Shown: positions 34,200-43,154 of the stretch, piece by piece
Layout: each line of letters starts with the position of its first letter
Position numbering within the stretch: the first letter of the stretch is position 1
Source: Amycolatopsis marina
GTDB taxonomy: Bacteria > Actinomycetota > Actinomycetes > Mycobacteriales > Pseudonocardiaceae
Direction: 5' to 3'
Assembly: GCF_900111885.1 (NCBI RefSeq)
Contig: NZ_FOKG01000008.1
Span: 124,001 to 188,000, forward strand
Length of the DNA: 64,000 nt
Translations under genes and position numbers: made by a program
Notes under the pieces: generated by a model
Told to the model about the DNA's origin: nothing
What the model saw: only the letters and a program-made list of their open reading frames with translations
Databases searched by the model: none

Positions 34200-36758
34200 T
34201 CAGGACAGCGGCGGCTCCCCAGGTTCCAGTTCGATCAGGTCACCCTCGGCGAGCAGTTCCTCGATCGATGCGGGTAGCAGGTATGCGGCACCGCCACCGG
34301 GCTGGTTGAACCACGGGATCGCGACTCCGGCCAGCGCCTCGAGCGGACGCTGCACCCGGTACACGTGATAGGGACGGTTGACCCACTCCGGCACTAGTGA
34401 GCGCTCCTCGAACGGCGTCCCCGCGGCATACGTGAGGTTGCCGCCCGGCCCGCCGAACCGGTCGAGTTCGCTGCCCGCGGGAAGTTCGCGGACCTCCTTG
34501 CCCCGGAACAACGTCAGCGGCGGCTCGCCCTCCATGGGCTGGATCGGCCACTGCTGGCCCGCCCCCGACGCACCGGCTGAGGCACCGGCAGTCGCCGGTG
34601 CGGGACGTGCGGGTGCCGCCGGAGTGCCGGAACCGTTGGCGGCCATCCCCTGCGGTGGCCGCGGTGGCGGTGTCGTGGCGTCTTCCCTGCCTGCCGACGC
34701 TGCGGGTGCTGCGGGCGCTGCTGGCGCTGCGGGCGCTGCTGTCGGTGCCGGTGCCGGTGCGGCGGGACGAGCCGGTGCCTGTGCGGACTCCGGACCCCGT
34801 TGCGATCGCGAGCCCGTCGCGATCTCCGGGGACAGGGTGGTCAGCACCGGTGCGGACTTCTCCGGCGCGGACGCCGGTGGCTGTGCCGGTGCTCCTGATC
34901 CGACCGCCCCGGTAGCGGCGGGCGGTGCCGGTGGCGCGGGCGGCTCGGGAGCGGCGGCAGGCGGTGGTTGCGTTCGTGGGACTCCGCCGTCCGGCGCGAG
35001 CAGCAGCTTGCCGAGCATGAACGCCGCCGCGTCCTCGGCGTCGCCGAAGAGCGCGGGGTTGGTCAGCTCACCGTCGTACCAGCCGACTCGCCAGCCGTCG
35101 GGTATCTCCTCGATGCTCCACCCCCGCTCGGCGGGCTCGCCGATCCGGTAGTCCCCGTCCGGCACACCCAGTTCCCGCAGCGTGTCCTGCATCTGGTCGA
35201 GGATCGGCTCCGCGTGCTCGGGCAGCGGGACTCCGCCGATCTGCGTCGGCGGGCCGCCGTCGTCGAAATCGTGGTCACGGGAGCCGTGCGCGGTGCCGGG
35301 CGCATCCCACTCGGGGGCCCGCTGTGGCTCGGGCTGCCGCGCGTCCTGATGCTGTGGTTCCTGGTGGCGCGGTGGCTCTTGGCGCTGTGGTTCCTGGCGC
35401 CCCGGTTCCGGCCTCGGTCCGTTCGCCTCGGCCGTGTGCCACTCGGGAACCGGCGGTGATGCGGAAACCGGCGGTGTGATCGTGGTCATCGGACCGGGGT
35501 CCAGCGACGCGGCGGGGGTGAAGGTCGTGGGCGGGTCCATCCGCGCCTGGTGCGAGCTCTCCTCCTGCGGCGGGGCCTGCCCCTGATCCGAGTCGGCCGC
35601 CTCGGCGGACCGCTGGTCCTGGTCGTAGTCCACCTCGCCGTGGCCCGCCGTGTCGTACTCGTCGTACTCGTCGAATCTCGGGGCGTGGAACTGGGTGTCG
35701 TCCGGCGCGGGTTCGGGTTGGTTCGGCTCGGTGAAGTCCTGCTCCGCGAAGCTCCGCCGGTCGACCGGCTCGGCGTAGGTGGTCTGGTCGAACTTCTCCT
35801 CGTACGGCGGCTGCGCCGGTGTCGGTGCCGGTTCCTGCGGCTCCTCGGCGGGCCGCGCCTGCGCACGTTCGGCCTGCGCCTCGGCCTGCGGGGGGACCGG
35901 CGGCGGTACGGGCGGCGGCGGGGCCTGGCGCGGTGGCGGGGCGCCCCGGTTGATGTGCGCGGCCGCGGCCTGCCGCAGCTGGTCGGGTACCGAGGGCACC
36001 GCGAAACCACTGGCGTGGATGTGCTGGATCAGGTCGGGTTCGGGCGAAACGCCGTATTCCCGGAGGTAGTAGTTGACCGCGGCGGGCCAGATCCACACGC
36101 CGTCGCTGTGGAAGGCGACCGGAACGGTCCCCTCGGGCGTGCTCGCGAGCCGGTCGATGTCGTAGCCCCTGTTCGGGACCACCACAGGGGCGGCATCGAG
36201 GTACTCGAGCAACCGGTCCTGCTCGTCGACCTCCAGCTCGGGCCGGTTGATCACCGGCCTGCCGCCAGGGCCGGCACCGTCGAAGATCCGCGCGATCCGG
36301 AAGCGCGGGCCCGGCCGCTCGGGGCCGAGGCCGGACATCCGCCGCATCAGCCACTCCGGCACGTTGTCCTCGGAGCGGGGGAACATGCGCAGCTCGTCGG
36401 CATAGGCCTGGGGCGGCGGCATGATGTCCCATTTGGGTTCTTCACGGTCGTACTCGAGGTTGTAGCTGGACGGGTGGTCGAGCTGGTAGCGGGCGTTGAA
36501 CCAGGTTCCCCGCCCCTCCCGGTACATGCCCGCACGCAGCCGGCCGAAGAGAGTCGCGATGTCGTGGGTGGCCACCCAGTCCACCGTCGATCCGTCCGCG
36601 AGGACGATTTCGCCGTTCAGCTCATGGAATCTGCCCACGGCGCGGTACTCCGCGGTAACGCGCTGCCAGTCGCGCGGGGCAGCGCGGAGCAGGGACAGTC
36701 CTATCTGTTTGACCAGTGTGTCCTGCTCGGTTGCGTTCAGCTGCGTCGCTTGTGCCAC
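34200..36758 (-). CDS. Large protein with C-terminal TNT (NAD-glycohydrolase toxin) domain
   Basis: 852 residues, GTG start six bases after CAAGAT. Three parts. Residues 1-270 contain YezG-immunity-like segments (LLRAAPRDWQRVTAEYRAVGRFHELNG; VPVAFHSDGVWIWPAAVNYYLREYG). The middle is Pro/Gln/Glu/Ala-rich and disordered, interrupted near 515-600 by another such segment (GWSIEEIPDGWRVGWYDGEL). Residues about 757-852 are a TNT domain: DRFG (Arg767), Arg786, YHVY (His798) and WFNQPGGG (Gln819) align with the residues I recall as essential in M. tuberculosis CpnT. The expected reaction is NAD(P) hydrolysis to ADP-ribose and nicotinamide. No signal peptide, membrane helix or WXG100 domain is visible, and no immunity gene is adjacent. 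Confidence 0.85.
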   Translation of the reverse strand: MAQATQLNATEQDTLVKQIGLSLLRAAPRDWQRVTAEYRAVGRFHELNGEIVLADGSTVDWVATHDIATLFGRLRAGMYREGRGTWFNARYQLDHPSSYNLEYDREEPKWDIMPPPQAYADELRMFPRSEDNVPEWLMRRMSGLGPERPGPRFRIARIFDGAGPGGRPVINRPELEVDEQDRLLEYLDAAPVVVPNRGYDIDRLASTPEGTVPVAFHSDGVWIWPAAVNYYLREYGVSPEPDLIQHIHASGFAVPSVPDQLRQAAAAHINRGAPPPRQAPPPPVPPPVPPQAEAQAERAQARPAEEPQEPAPTPAQPPYEEKFDQTTYAEPVDRRSFAEQDFTEPNQPEPAPDDTQFHAPRFDEYDEYDTAGHGEVDYDQDQRSAEAADSDQGQAPPQEESSHQARMDPPTTFTPAASLDPGPMTTITPPVSASPPVPEWHTAEANGPRPEPGRQEPQRQEPPRHQEPQHQDARQPEPQRAPEWDAPGTAHGSRDHDFDDGGPPTQIGGVPLPEHAEPILDQMQDTLRELGVPDGDYRIGEPAERGWSIEEIPDGWRVGWYDGELTNPALFGDAEDAAAFMLGKLLLAPDGGVPRTQPPPAAAPEPPAPPAPPAATGAVGSGAPAQPPASAPEKSAPVLTTLSPEIATGSRSQRGPESAQAPARPAAPAPAPTAAPAAPAAPAAPAASAGREDATTPPPRPPQGMAANGSGTPAAPARPAPATAGASAGASGAGQQWPIQPMEGEPPLTLFRGKEVRELPAGSELDRFGGPGGNLTYAAGTPFEERSLVPEWVNRPYHVYRVQRPLEALAGVAIPWFNQPGGGAAYLLPASIEELLAEGDLIELEPGEPPLS

Positions 36759-36764
36759 CAGAAC

Positions 36765-36770
36765 ATCTTG
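36765..36770 (-). promoter_or_regulatory. -10 box CAAGAT of the TNT gene, leaderless pattern
   Basis: On the minus strand CAAGAT ends six bases before the GTG. No Shine-Dalgarno is present. Confidence 0.4.
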
Positions 36771-36925
36771 ACTTGTTACCCACGCTTATGCACGGGACAT
36801 GTGAGTTTCCGGGCTCTTCTGCCTGGTGGACGGCCGGATCCGCAGGGCGCAGCGGGTGTGTTTCGGGCCATAAGTCACCGATCTGGGGGAGACTGACCCG
36901 GCTGGCGGGTTGACAATAGATCGTG

Positions 36926-37948
36926 ATGACTACTGCCCGTACCAGTTCGGGTTCCCAGCGACACGATCTCGACACGAACCGGCGAGAACCGGCCACCGCA
37001 CGCGTGCTCGGTGTGTCGCTCGCCATGGCGGCCGGGCTCGCGATGGCCGCACAGGGCCGGATCAACGGCGCCCTCGGTGTGGAGTTGCACGACGCGCTGC
37101 TCGCCGCGGTCATCTCCTTCGGTGGCGGACTGCTGGTACTCGTGGCCATGTTGCCGCTGACGCGGACGATGCGAGCCGGTCTGCGACGGCTCGCCGAGGC
37201 GCTGCGCGGCGGCTCGCTGAGCCCCTGGCAGTGCCTGGGCGGTGTGGGTGGTGCCATGTTCGTGGCCGGTCAGTCGGTCACCGTCGGGGTGCTCGGTGTC
37301 TCGCTGTTCACCGTCGGTGTCGTCGCGGGGCAGACCGTGAGCGGGCTTTTCGTCGACCGCGCGGGCCTCGGGCCCGCTGGGGCCCAGCGGCTGAGCGTCA
37401 CTCGGGTGCTGGGCGCGGTGCTCACGCTCGTGGCGGTGGCGTGGTCGGTCTCCGGTGGTTTGAACCTGCCGGGCGGGCCGGGGCGGTTGTGGCTGCTGGC
37501 ACTGCCCATGGTCGCCGGGGTGTTCGTGGCCGTGCAGCAGGCGATCAACGGGCACGTCGGCAAGGTCTCGGGCAGCGCGCTCACCGCGGCGCTGACCAAC
37601 TTCACCGTCGGCACGATCGTGCTGGTGCTGGCCTGGCTGGTCTCCCTGCTGGTGAGCGGCGGCCCGACGGCCGCGCCGGACAACCCGGTGCTCTATCTCG
37701 GCGGCCTTGTCGGGATCGTGTTCATCGCGCTGGCGTCGTTCGTGGTCCGCTTGACCGGGGTGCTGTTGCTGGGGCTGGCCGCCATCGCGGGGCAGCTGAT
37801 CGGCTCGGTGCTGCTCGACGTGTTCCTGCCCGCGGCGGGACACCCACTGACGGCCACCACCGTCGGCGGAACCGCGCTGGCGCTGGTCGCCGTGGTGATC
37901 GCGGGGATGGGCGGGCCGCGGGAGCGGCGGGCCCGTTTGGAACAATGA
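36926..37948 (+). CDS. DMT-superfamily permease (DUF606/YdcZ type)
   Basis: 340 residues; a GTG one codon earlier is an alternative start. Ten helices in two YdcZ-like halves ([35 protein letters not shown], then [31 protein letters not shown]), both with the characteristic Q-xx-(I/A)N-G of this family. Substrate unknown. Overlaps folD by four bases (ATGA), so the two are co-translated. Divergent from the TNT gene. Confidence 0.88.
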   Translation: MTTARTSSGSQRHDLDTNRREPATARVLGVSLAMAAGLAMAAQGRINGALGVELHDALLAAVISFGGGLLVLVAMLPLTRTMRAGLRRLAEALRGGSLSPWQCLGGVGGAMFVAGQSVTVGVLGVSLFTVGVVAGQTVSGLFVDRAGLGPAGAQRLSVTRVLGAVLTLVAVAWSVSGGLNLPGGPGRLWLLALPMVAGVFVAVQQAINGHVGKVSGSALTAALTNFTVGTIVLVLAWLVSLLVSGGPTAAPDNPVLYLGGLVGIVFIALASFVVRLTGVLLLGLAAIAGQLIGSVLLDVFLPAAGHPLTATTVGGTALALVAVVIAGMGGPRERRARLEQ

Positions 37949-38808
37949 CGCGCGTGACGGCGACTGTTCTGGACGGTAAGGCGACCAAGGACGCCATCTT
38001 CGCGGAGCTCGCGCCCCGCGTCGCGGCACTGGCCGAGCGGGGGGTCACTCCCGGTCTGGCGACCGTGCTGGTCGGCGACGACCCCGGCTCCCACTGGTAC
38101 GTCAAGGCCAAGCACGCCGACAGTGCGAAGGTCGGCGTGACCTCGATCCGCAGGGACCTGCCTGCCGACATCTCCCAGCAGAAGCTGGAAGCGGTGATCG
38201 ACGAGCTCAACGCCGACCCGGCCTGTACCGGCTACATCGTGCAGTTGCCACTGCCGAAACATCTGGACGAAGGTGCGGTGCTGGAGCGCATCGACCCGGC
38301 CAAGGACGCCGACGGCCTAGCCCCGGTGAGCCTCGGCAGGCTCGTGCTGAACCAGCCCACCGCGCTGCCCTGCACCCCGCGCGGGATTGTCGAGCTGCTG
38401 CGTCGGTACGAGGTCCCGATCGCCGGTGCGCGGGTGACCGTCGTCGGCAGAGGGATCACCGTCGGCAGGACGCTCGGGCTGCTGCTGACGAGGCGCAGCG
38501 AGAACGCGACCGTCACGCTCTGCCACACCGGCACGACCGATCTGGCCGCCGAGGTGCGCCGGGCCGACATCGTGATCGCCGCGGCGGGCGTGCCCGGGAT
38601 CATCACCCCAGACATGGTGAAATCCGGTGCGGCGGTGCTCGACGTGGGGGTGTCCAGGGTGGACGGCGCACTGGCGGGCGATGTCGCCCCCGGCGTCGAG
38701 GAGGTGGCCGGATTCCTGTCGCCGAATCCCGGTGGGGTGGGTCCGATGACCAGGGCGATGCTGATCACCAACGTGGTCGAGGCCGCCGAACGGGCCGCGG
38801 CGGGTTGA
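37945..38808 (+). CDS. folD: Methylenetetrahydrofolate dehydrogenase/cyclohydrolase
   Basis: 287 residues; ATG inside the stop of the permease gene (GTG three codons later is possible). N-terminal catalytic domain with [16 protein letters not shown] (the Tyr and Lys pair of the active site), [10 protein letters not shown] and DADGL; NADP-binding domain with [27 protein letters not shown] and [17 protein letters not shown]. Interconverts methylene-, methenyl- and formyl-THF, feeding the PurN/PurH steps encoded 13 kb away. Overlaps the DUF3017 gene. Confidence 0.96.
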   Translation: MTRVTATVLDGKATKDAIFAELAPRVAALAERGVTPGLATVLVGDDPGSHWYVKAKHADSAKVGVTSIRRDLPADISQQKLEAVIDELNADPACTGYIVQLPLPKHLDEGAVLERIDPAKDADGLAPVSLGRLVLNQPTALPCTPRGIVELLRRYEVPIAGARVTVVGRGITVGRTLGLLLTRRSENATVTLCHTGTTDLAAEVRRADIVIAAAGVPGIITPDMVKSGAAVLDVGVSRVDGALAGDVAPGVEEVAGFLSPNPGGVGPMTRAMLITNVVEAAERAAAG

Positions 38809-39107
38809 GCGCGGTGACCTCCCCGCGGCGCGGCGGCCGCAGTCTGCTCGTGCACCTGCCGTTCGCGGTGGTCATGGCGCTGGTGGCGATCGCGGCGCTG
38901 CGCATCGGTATGTACCACTGGCGCCAGGGTGCGGCGCTGATCGGCGGCGCGCTCCTGGTGGCGTCCGTCCTGCGCGCGGCACTGACCGACGAGCAGGCGG
39001 GCCTGCTGAGCATCCGCGGCCGCAGCGTCGACATCCTCAGCTACGCGGGTCTCGGCATCCTGATCCTCTTCGTCGCGCTCACCATCACCGGCGGCCCGCT
39101 CGGCTGA
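38805..39107 (+). CDS. DUF3017 small membrane protein
   Basis: 100 residues if begun at TTG overlapping the folD stop (TTGA); a GTG three codons later is also possible. Three predicted helices, and the order folD-DUF3017 is conserved in actinobacteria. Function unknown. The stop codon lies inside the loop of the terminator hairpin. Confidence 0.85.
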   Translation: MSAVTSPRRGGRSLLVHLPFAVVMALVAIAALRIGMYHWRQGAALIGGALLVASVLRAALTDEQAGLLSIRGRSVDILSYAGLGILILFVALTITGGPLG

Positions 39108-39118
39108 CCGAGCGGGCC
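39093..39118. terminator. Bidirectional hairpin spanning the DUF3017 stop codon
   Basis: GGCCCGCTCGG/CCGAGCGGGCC (11 bp perfect) with loop CTGA that contains the start of the TGA stop. It serves the folD operon and, from the other side, the convergent MFS gene ten bases away. Confidence 0.8.
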
Positions 39119-39128
39119 CGCGTGGCCG

Positions 39129-40322
39129 TCAGGAACCGGCGGTCGCCATGGCCGGGGCCGGTGTGGGGGTGTCGGCGTCCTCACGGCGGTCCAGCGTGCC
39201 GGACACCACCGCGATGCTCAGGCCGAGCACGGCCAGGAACGCGCCGACCCAGTTGGGCGCCACCAGTCCGAGCCCGCCCGCGATGACGAGCCCACCCAGG
39301 TAGGCGCCGATCGAGTTGGCGATGTTGAACGCGGACTGCACCGCGGCCGAGACGAGCGAGGGGGTGCCGCCCGCCTTCTCCATGATCCGCGCCTGCATCA
39401 TCGGGCCGATCATGAAGCCGGCCACGCCGACCAGGAAGATCGTGATCGCCGCACCGATCTTGCCCTGCGCGGTGATCGTGAAGACGGCGAGCACGGTGGC
39501 CAGCGCGGCCAGGGCTACGTACAGGCTCGGCATCAGCGCGCGGTCGGCGAGCCTGCCGCCGAGGAAGTTGCCCAGGGTCATGCCGAGCCCCGCCAGGGAC
39601 AGCAGCAGCGTCACGCTGGCCGGCTGGAACCCGGCCACATCGGTCATCATCGGCGTGACGTAGCTCAGGCAGGCGAAGACACCGCCGAGGCCGAACGTCA
39701 CGATCGCCAGCGCGAGCCAGACCTGCGGCTTGCGGAACGCGGCGAGTTCGCCGCGCAGGGACGTCTCCGCGGGCTTGCCCTGGTGCGGGACCAGCTTGGC
39801 GATGCAGCCGATGGCCGCCAGCCCGATCACCGCGACCAGTGCGAACGTCGCGCGCCAGCCGACCTGCTGGCCGAGCAGCGTGCCGAGGGGCACGCCGACG
39901 ACGTTGGCCAGTGTCAGGCCCATGAACATCATCGACACCGCCTTGGCCCGGTCACCCTTCGCGACCAGGCTGGAGGCCACCACGGCACCCGCGCCGAAGA
40001 ACGCGCCGTGCGGCAGGCCCGCGATGAAGCGGAAGACCACCCCGAGTTCGTGGTTCGGGGCCAGTGCGAACAGGACGTTGCCCGCGGTGAACAGGCCCAT
40101 CATCGCCAGCAGCATGGTCTTGCGTGGCAGGCGCACGGCGACGGCCGTGAGCAGCGGGGCCCCAATGACCACGCCGAGGGCGTAGCCGGAGATGAGGTAG
40201 CCGGCGGACGGGATGGAGACACCGAAGTCGGCGGCGGCCTGCGGCAGCACGCCCATCATGACGAATTCGGTGGTCCCGATACCGAAGGCGCCGATGGCGA
40301 GTGCGAGCAGTGCGATGGGCAC
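39129..40322 (-). CDS. MFS efflux transporter (DHA1, AraJ/CmlA-like)
   Basis: 397 residues from GTG with AAGGA seven bases upstream; longer frames have no start signal. Twelve helices. Motif A-like loop RLPRKTML and the family start IGAFGIGTTEFVMMGVLPQAAADFGVS, typical of sugar/drug efflux carriers annotated as AraJ or chloramphenicol-resistance-like. Substrate unknown. An ArsR-type regulator gene lies upstream on the same strand, and a second MFS exporter of related type diverges from that regulator, so the regulator may control one or both. Confidence 0.9.
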   Translation of the reverse strand: MPIALLALAIGAFGIGTTEFVMMGVLPQAAADFGVSIPSAGYLISGYALGVVIGAPLLTAVAVRLPRKTMLLAMMGLFTAGNVLFALAPNHELGVVFRFIAGLPHGAFFGAGAVVASSLVAKGDRAKAVSMMFMGLTLANVVGVPLGTLLGQQVGWRATFALVAVIGLAAIGCIAKLVPHQGKPAETSLRGELAAFRKPQVWLALAIVTFGLGGVFACLSYVTPMMTDVAGFQPASVTLLLSLAGLGMTLGNFLGGRLADRALMPSLYVALAALATVLAVFTITAQGKIGAAITIFLVGVAGFMIGPMMQARIMEKAGGTPSLVSAAVQSAFNIANSIGAYLGGLVIAGGLGLVAPNWVGAFLAVLGLSIAVVSGTLDRREDADTPTPAPAMATAGS

Positions 40323-40408
40323 GGCTTTCCTTCCGAACGTGAACGGGCAGTTGCTGGACCGGCGTGCATCGAGCGGCACTGGATCGATACAGCAAGGGTT
40401 GAAAATCA

Positions 40409-40445
40409 AGGACGGCCGCGCGATCACCCCTGATCGGGCCGTCCT
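40409..40445 (-). terminator. Terminator after the ArsR gene
   Basis: AGGACGGCC/GGCCGTCCT closed by an inner CGATCA/TGATCG stem with a CCCC loop: 15 base pairs with a 3-base bulge. On the minus strand it is followed by TTGATTTTC, so it ends the ArsR transcript before the MFS gene. Confidence 0.8.
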
Positions 40446-40545
40446 GGGTGGTTGCTCACGCGCCAGCAGGCCGGGAGCGCACTTCCAGTCCAACGCACGG
40501 CGACGCCGTTGTCATCCTGTTATCCGCGTGAGCCTGCCCACGCGC

Positions 40546-40866
40546 TCACTGTCGTGCGGCGAGCACCCCGTCGAGCAGGCCGGGGAACAGGACGTCGAGA
40601 TCGTCCCTACGCAGCGCGCTGAACCTCGTCGTGCCCTGCTGGCGGGTGATCGTGATCCCCGATTCGCGCAGCGTGCGCAGGTGATGGGTGAGTGTGGACT
40701 TGCTCACGGCGACCTCGAAACCACCGCAGGAGATCTCGTCCGCCCCGGCCAGTTGCCGCACCATCGCGAGGCGGACCGGATCGGCCAGTGCCTGCAGCAC
40801 CGACTCGATGCGGATCTCCGATCGGTCGGGAAACGGCAGCCGTTTCGTCTCCTCGGCGGTGTCCAT
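40546..40866 (-). CDS. ArsR-family winged-helix repressor
   Basis: 106 residues. ATG chosen six bases after TACAAT (leaderless pattern); the frame continues upstream but without a signal. HTH from about 20: SVLQALADPVRLAMVRQLAG, then VSKSTLTHHLRTLRESGITITRQQGTT. No cysteine metal site of the ArsR/SmtB type (a single Cys, EISCGGFEV), so it probably senses an organic ligand rather than a metal. Divergent from an MFS exporter, with repeated TTCGAACTT in the shared promoter region. Confidence 0.88.
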   Translation of the reverse strand: MDTAEETKRLPFPDRSEIRIESVLQALADPVRLAMVRQLAGADEISCGGFEVAVSKSTLTHHLRTLRESGITITRQQGTTRFSALRRDDLDVLFPGLLDGVLAARQ

Positions 40867-40872
40867 CGGTCG

Positions 40873-40928
40873 ATTGTACGACGGGATTCGAACTTCGTGA
40901 TCGACGTAGTACGATCCGCTTCGAACTT
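40873..40928. promoter_or_regulatory. Divergent promoter/operator between ArsR gene and MFS exporter
   Basis: Minus-strand -10 TACAAT (plus ATTGTA, 40873-40878) six bases before the ArsR ATG. TTCGAACTT occurs at 40887-40895 and 40920-40928, 33 bases or about three helical turns apart, flanking TACGAT (40910-40915), a candidate -10 for the exporter. A dimer at each repeat could shut both promoters. Confidence 0.5.
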
Positions 40929-40960
40929 TGATGGTCGTCGAACAAGGAACGGGGCTCGCG

Positions 40961-42205
40961 ATGACCTCCCATCCGTACGCCTCCCGGACCTCGGTGCTGG
41001 CGCTGGGCACCTTCGCCGTGGGGACGAGTGGTTATGTCGTCGCGGGCCTGCTCCCCGCGCTCACCTCCGAGCTGCACGTCTCGGCGGCGACCGCGGCGCA
41101 ACTCGTCACCGCGTTCGCGATCGCCTACGCCATCGGATCGCCGTTGTTCGCCGCCGTGACCGGGCGGTGGGAACGGCGCACCCTGCTGGTGGTGGCGCTG
41201 TTGGTGACCGCGCTCGGCAACGCGCTGGCCGCGCTCGCGCCCGGTTACGGTCTCCTGTTCGCGGCGCGGATGGTGACCGCGATCGGCGCCGCCGTCTTCA
41301 CGCCCGCGGCGAGTGTGGTCGCCGCCGAGCTGAATCCGCCGGAGCGGAGGGGAAGAGCGGTGGCCGCGGTGTTCGGCGGGCTCACCCTGGCCACCATCTT
41401 CGGCGTGCCGCTGGGCAGTCTGCTGTCCGCACCGCTCGGCTACCGCTGGGTCTTCGCGCTGGTGGCGGTGTTCTCCGTGGCGGGAGCGCTGGCGATCCGG
41501 CTGGCGCTGCCCGAGGTCGCGCCGCAGCCACCGGTTCCGCTGGCCGCGCGGTTCACCGTCGCGCGCGACCCGAGGGCGATGGCCGTGCTCGTCACGACGG
41601 TGCTCGGCTGCACCGCCGCGTTCAGCGTCTACACCTTCATCACACCGGTGCTGGACGCGACCGCGGGGGTCACCGGCACGACGGTGAGCCTGCTCCTGCT
41701 CTGCTACGGCATCGGCGGCGCGCTCGGCAACTACGCCGGGGGCAGGGCGACCGACCGATGGGGGTCGCGGCGGCCGCTGCTCGTCGTCATCTCGGGGCTC
41801 ACCGTGGTGCTGGTGGCGCTCCCGCTACTGGCGACCACGGTGCCGGGAGCGGCGGTGTTGCTCCTGCTCTGGGGGCTCACCACCTGGTCGTTCAACCCTC
41901 CCGTCCAGCACAGGCTCATCGAACTCGGCGGCCGGGACGCGGGGCTGCTGCTTTCCCTCAACGCCTCGGCCATCTACCTGGGTGTCGGGTTGTCCGGCGT
42001 CGTCGGCGGGGTTGTGCTCACCCACTCGGGTCCCACGACGCTGCCGCCCGCGGCAGCCGCGCTCACCGCGATCGGCGGGCTTGTGGTGCTGTTCTTCGGC
42101 TGGCGCGCACCGGCGCGCGACCGTCGTGCGCCGGTGAGTGCCACCGCGGGCGGTGGCGCCGGTCAGTCGCGGTGTCCCTCGACCTCACAGTCGGGGCCGG
42201 GATAG
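40961..42205 (+). CDS. MFS drug-efflux transporter (DHA1 family)
   Basis: 414 residues. ATG with AAGGAA about 11 bases upstream preferred; an ATG ten codons earlier is possible. Twelve helices; motif A loop TGRWERRTLLV, motif C-like GVPLGSLLSAPLGYRWVF, and a family start LGTFAVGTSGYVVAGLLPALTSELHVS shared with the YnfM/AraJ group. Presumed to be controlled by the divergent ArsR-family regulator. Its last 43 bases overlap the convergent DUF1918 gene. Confidence 0.9.
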   Translation: MTSHPYASRTSVLALGTFAVGTSGYVVAGLLPALTSELHVSAATAAQLVTAFAIAYAIGSPLFAAVTGRWERRTLLVVALLVTALGNALAALAPGYGLLFAARMVTAIGAAVFTPAASVVAAELNPPERRGRAVAAVFGGLTLATIFGVPLGSLLSAPLGYRWVFALVAVFSVAGALAIRLALPEVAPQPPVPLAARFTVARDPRAMAVLVTTVLGCTAAFSVYTFITPVLDATAGVTGTTVSLLLLCYGIGGALGNYAGGRATDRWGSRRPLLVVISGLTVVLVALPLLATTVPGAAVLLLLWGLTTWSFNPPVQHRLIELGGRDAGLLLSLNASAIYLGVGLSGVVGGVVLTHSGPTTLPPAAAALTAIGGLVVLFFGWRAPARDRRAPVSATAGGGAGQSRCPSTSQSGPG

Positions 42206-42351
42206 ATCAGCCGCTCGTGCCCGTCGGTGAACCGCACCCAGTAGGGCGGTCTGCCGTCGGTGCCGCGTACCTCGAGGATCTCGCCACGCCGTTCGGCTGA
42301 GCCGACCGTGCGGCCGTGCACGCGGATCTCGTCTCCCACTGTCGCCTGCAT
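42163..42351 (-). CDS. DUF1918 small protein
   Basis: 62 residues, a single DUF1918 domain (VGDEIRVHGRTVG, RRGEILEVRG, PPYWVRFTDGHERLIYPGPDC), a small SH3-like beta barrel widespread in actinobacteria. Function unknown. Its 3' end overlaps the coding 3' end of the MFS gene tail to tail. Confidence 0.9.
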   Translation of the reverse strand: MQATVGDEIRVHGRTVGSAERRGEILEVRGTDGRPPYWVRFTDGHERLIYPGPDCEVEGHRD

Positions 42352-42452
42352 CGTGCATCACCTCCGCCCATCCAGGGTAGGAGCCCGGCACGGTGCGGTC
42401 GAGGGGGCGCCACGGTCGGGAAACGGCCGCGACGGCGCCATCGCGCGGGCCC

Positions 42453-42458
42453 TACAGT
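42453..42458 (+). promoter_or_regulatory. -10 box TACAGT, leaderless pattern
   Basis: Ends seven bases before the ATG of the spermidine-synthase-like gene, which has no Shine-Dalgarno. Confidence 0.55.
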
Positions 42459-42465
42459 GGAGTGG

Positions 42466-43110
42466 ATGGCCGAGGTAATCGATCGGGTCGACGGTGAGTG
42501 CGGCGAACTGGTGCTGCGGCGCTGCGGTGCTGACCTGGAAGTGATCGCGGACGGCATGTTCCTGATGGACACACGGGACGGCAGGTCCGAGCGGCTCCTG
42601 GTGACGGCCGCCGCCGACCTGCTGGAGCCGGAAGCCTCGATGGTGATCGGCGGCCTCGGTGTCGGGTTCTCGCTGCGGGCCGCGCTGGAGCATCCCGCGA
42701 TCGGTGACGTCGTGGTCGTGGAGCGGGAGTCGGCCGTGGTCGACTGGAACCGCACGGGCCCGCTGCGGGAGGTGCACGGGGACGCGCTCGCCGACGAACG
42801 GGTAAGGCTCGTCCACGACGACCTCGTGCACTGGCTTTCCCATGGCGCCGAGCGCTTCGACGCGCTGTGCCTGGACATCGACAATGGTCCGGAATGGACA
42901 CTCGGTGAGGGCAACGCCGCGCTGTACGACGCGCAGGGGCTGGACCTGCTCACCGCCCGCCTGCGCGAGGGCGGGCTGCTCGCGGTGTGGAGCGCGCACG
43001 CGAGCGAGGCGTTCACCCGCACGCTGCGAGAACGCTTCGACGAGGTACGGGTGCTCGACGTCCCGGTCCCGCGAGGAGAACCCGACGTGGTCTGGCTCGC
43101 GCGCCGCTGA
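42466..43110 (+). CDS. Spermidine-synthase-like SAM-binding protein
   Basis: 214 residues with a class I Rossmann fold of the spermidine synthase type: SMVIGGLGVGFSLRAAL (cofactor loop), VVVERESAVVDWNR (acidic end of strand 2), ALCLDIDNGPEW (strand 4 with the DxD-like region). The conserved gate and Asp residues of true aminopropyltransferases are incomplete, and there is no N-terminal beta-sheet domain, so polyamine synthesis is not assured; methyl transfer is equally likely. Monocistronic, followed by a palindromic element. Confidence 0.82.
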   Translation: MAEVIDRVDGECGELVLRRCGADLEVIADGMFLMDTRDGRSERLLVTAAADLLEPEASMVIGGLGVGFSLRAALEHPAIGDVVVVERESAVVDWNRTGPLREVHGDALADERVRLVHDDLVHWLSHGAERFDALCLDIDNGPEWTLGEGNAALYDAQGLDLLTARLREGGLLAVWSAHASEAFTRTLRERFDEVRVLDVPVPRGEPDVVWLARR

Positions 43111-43121
43111 GCACCCCATCC

Positions 43122-43146
43122 CCGGGATTCGTCGACGAATTCCCGG
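43122..43146. repeat. Palindromic intergenic element, copy 1 (bidirectional terminator)
   Basis: Near-perfect palindrome, CCGGGATTCGTC facing GACGAATTCCCGG, between two convergent stop codons. Nineteen bases (ATTCGTCGACGAATTCCCG) recur exactly at 57470-57488. Confidence 0.75.
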
Positions 43147-43154
43147 TCGGCCGG

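Noticed and set aside
42466..43110. Assignment as spermidine synthase (speE)
   Set aside because: SAM-binding core is clear, but the aminopropyltransferase active-site residues and the N-terminal domain are not all there.
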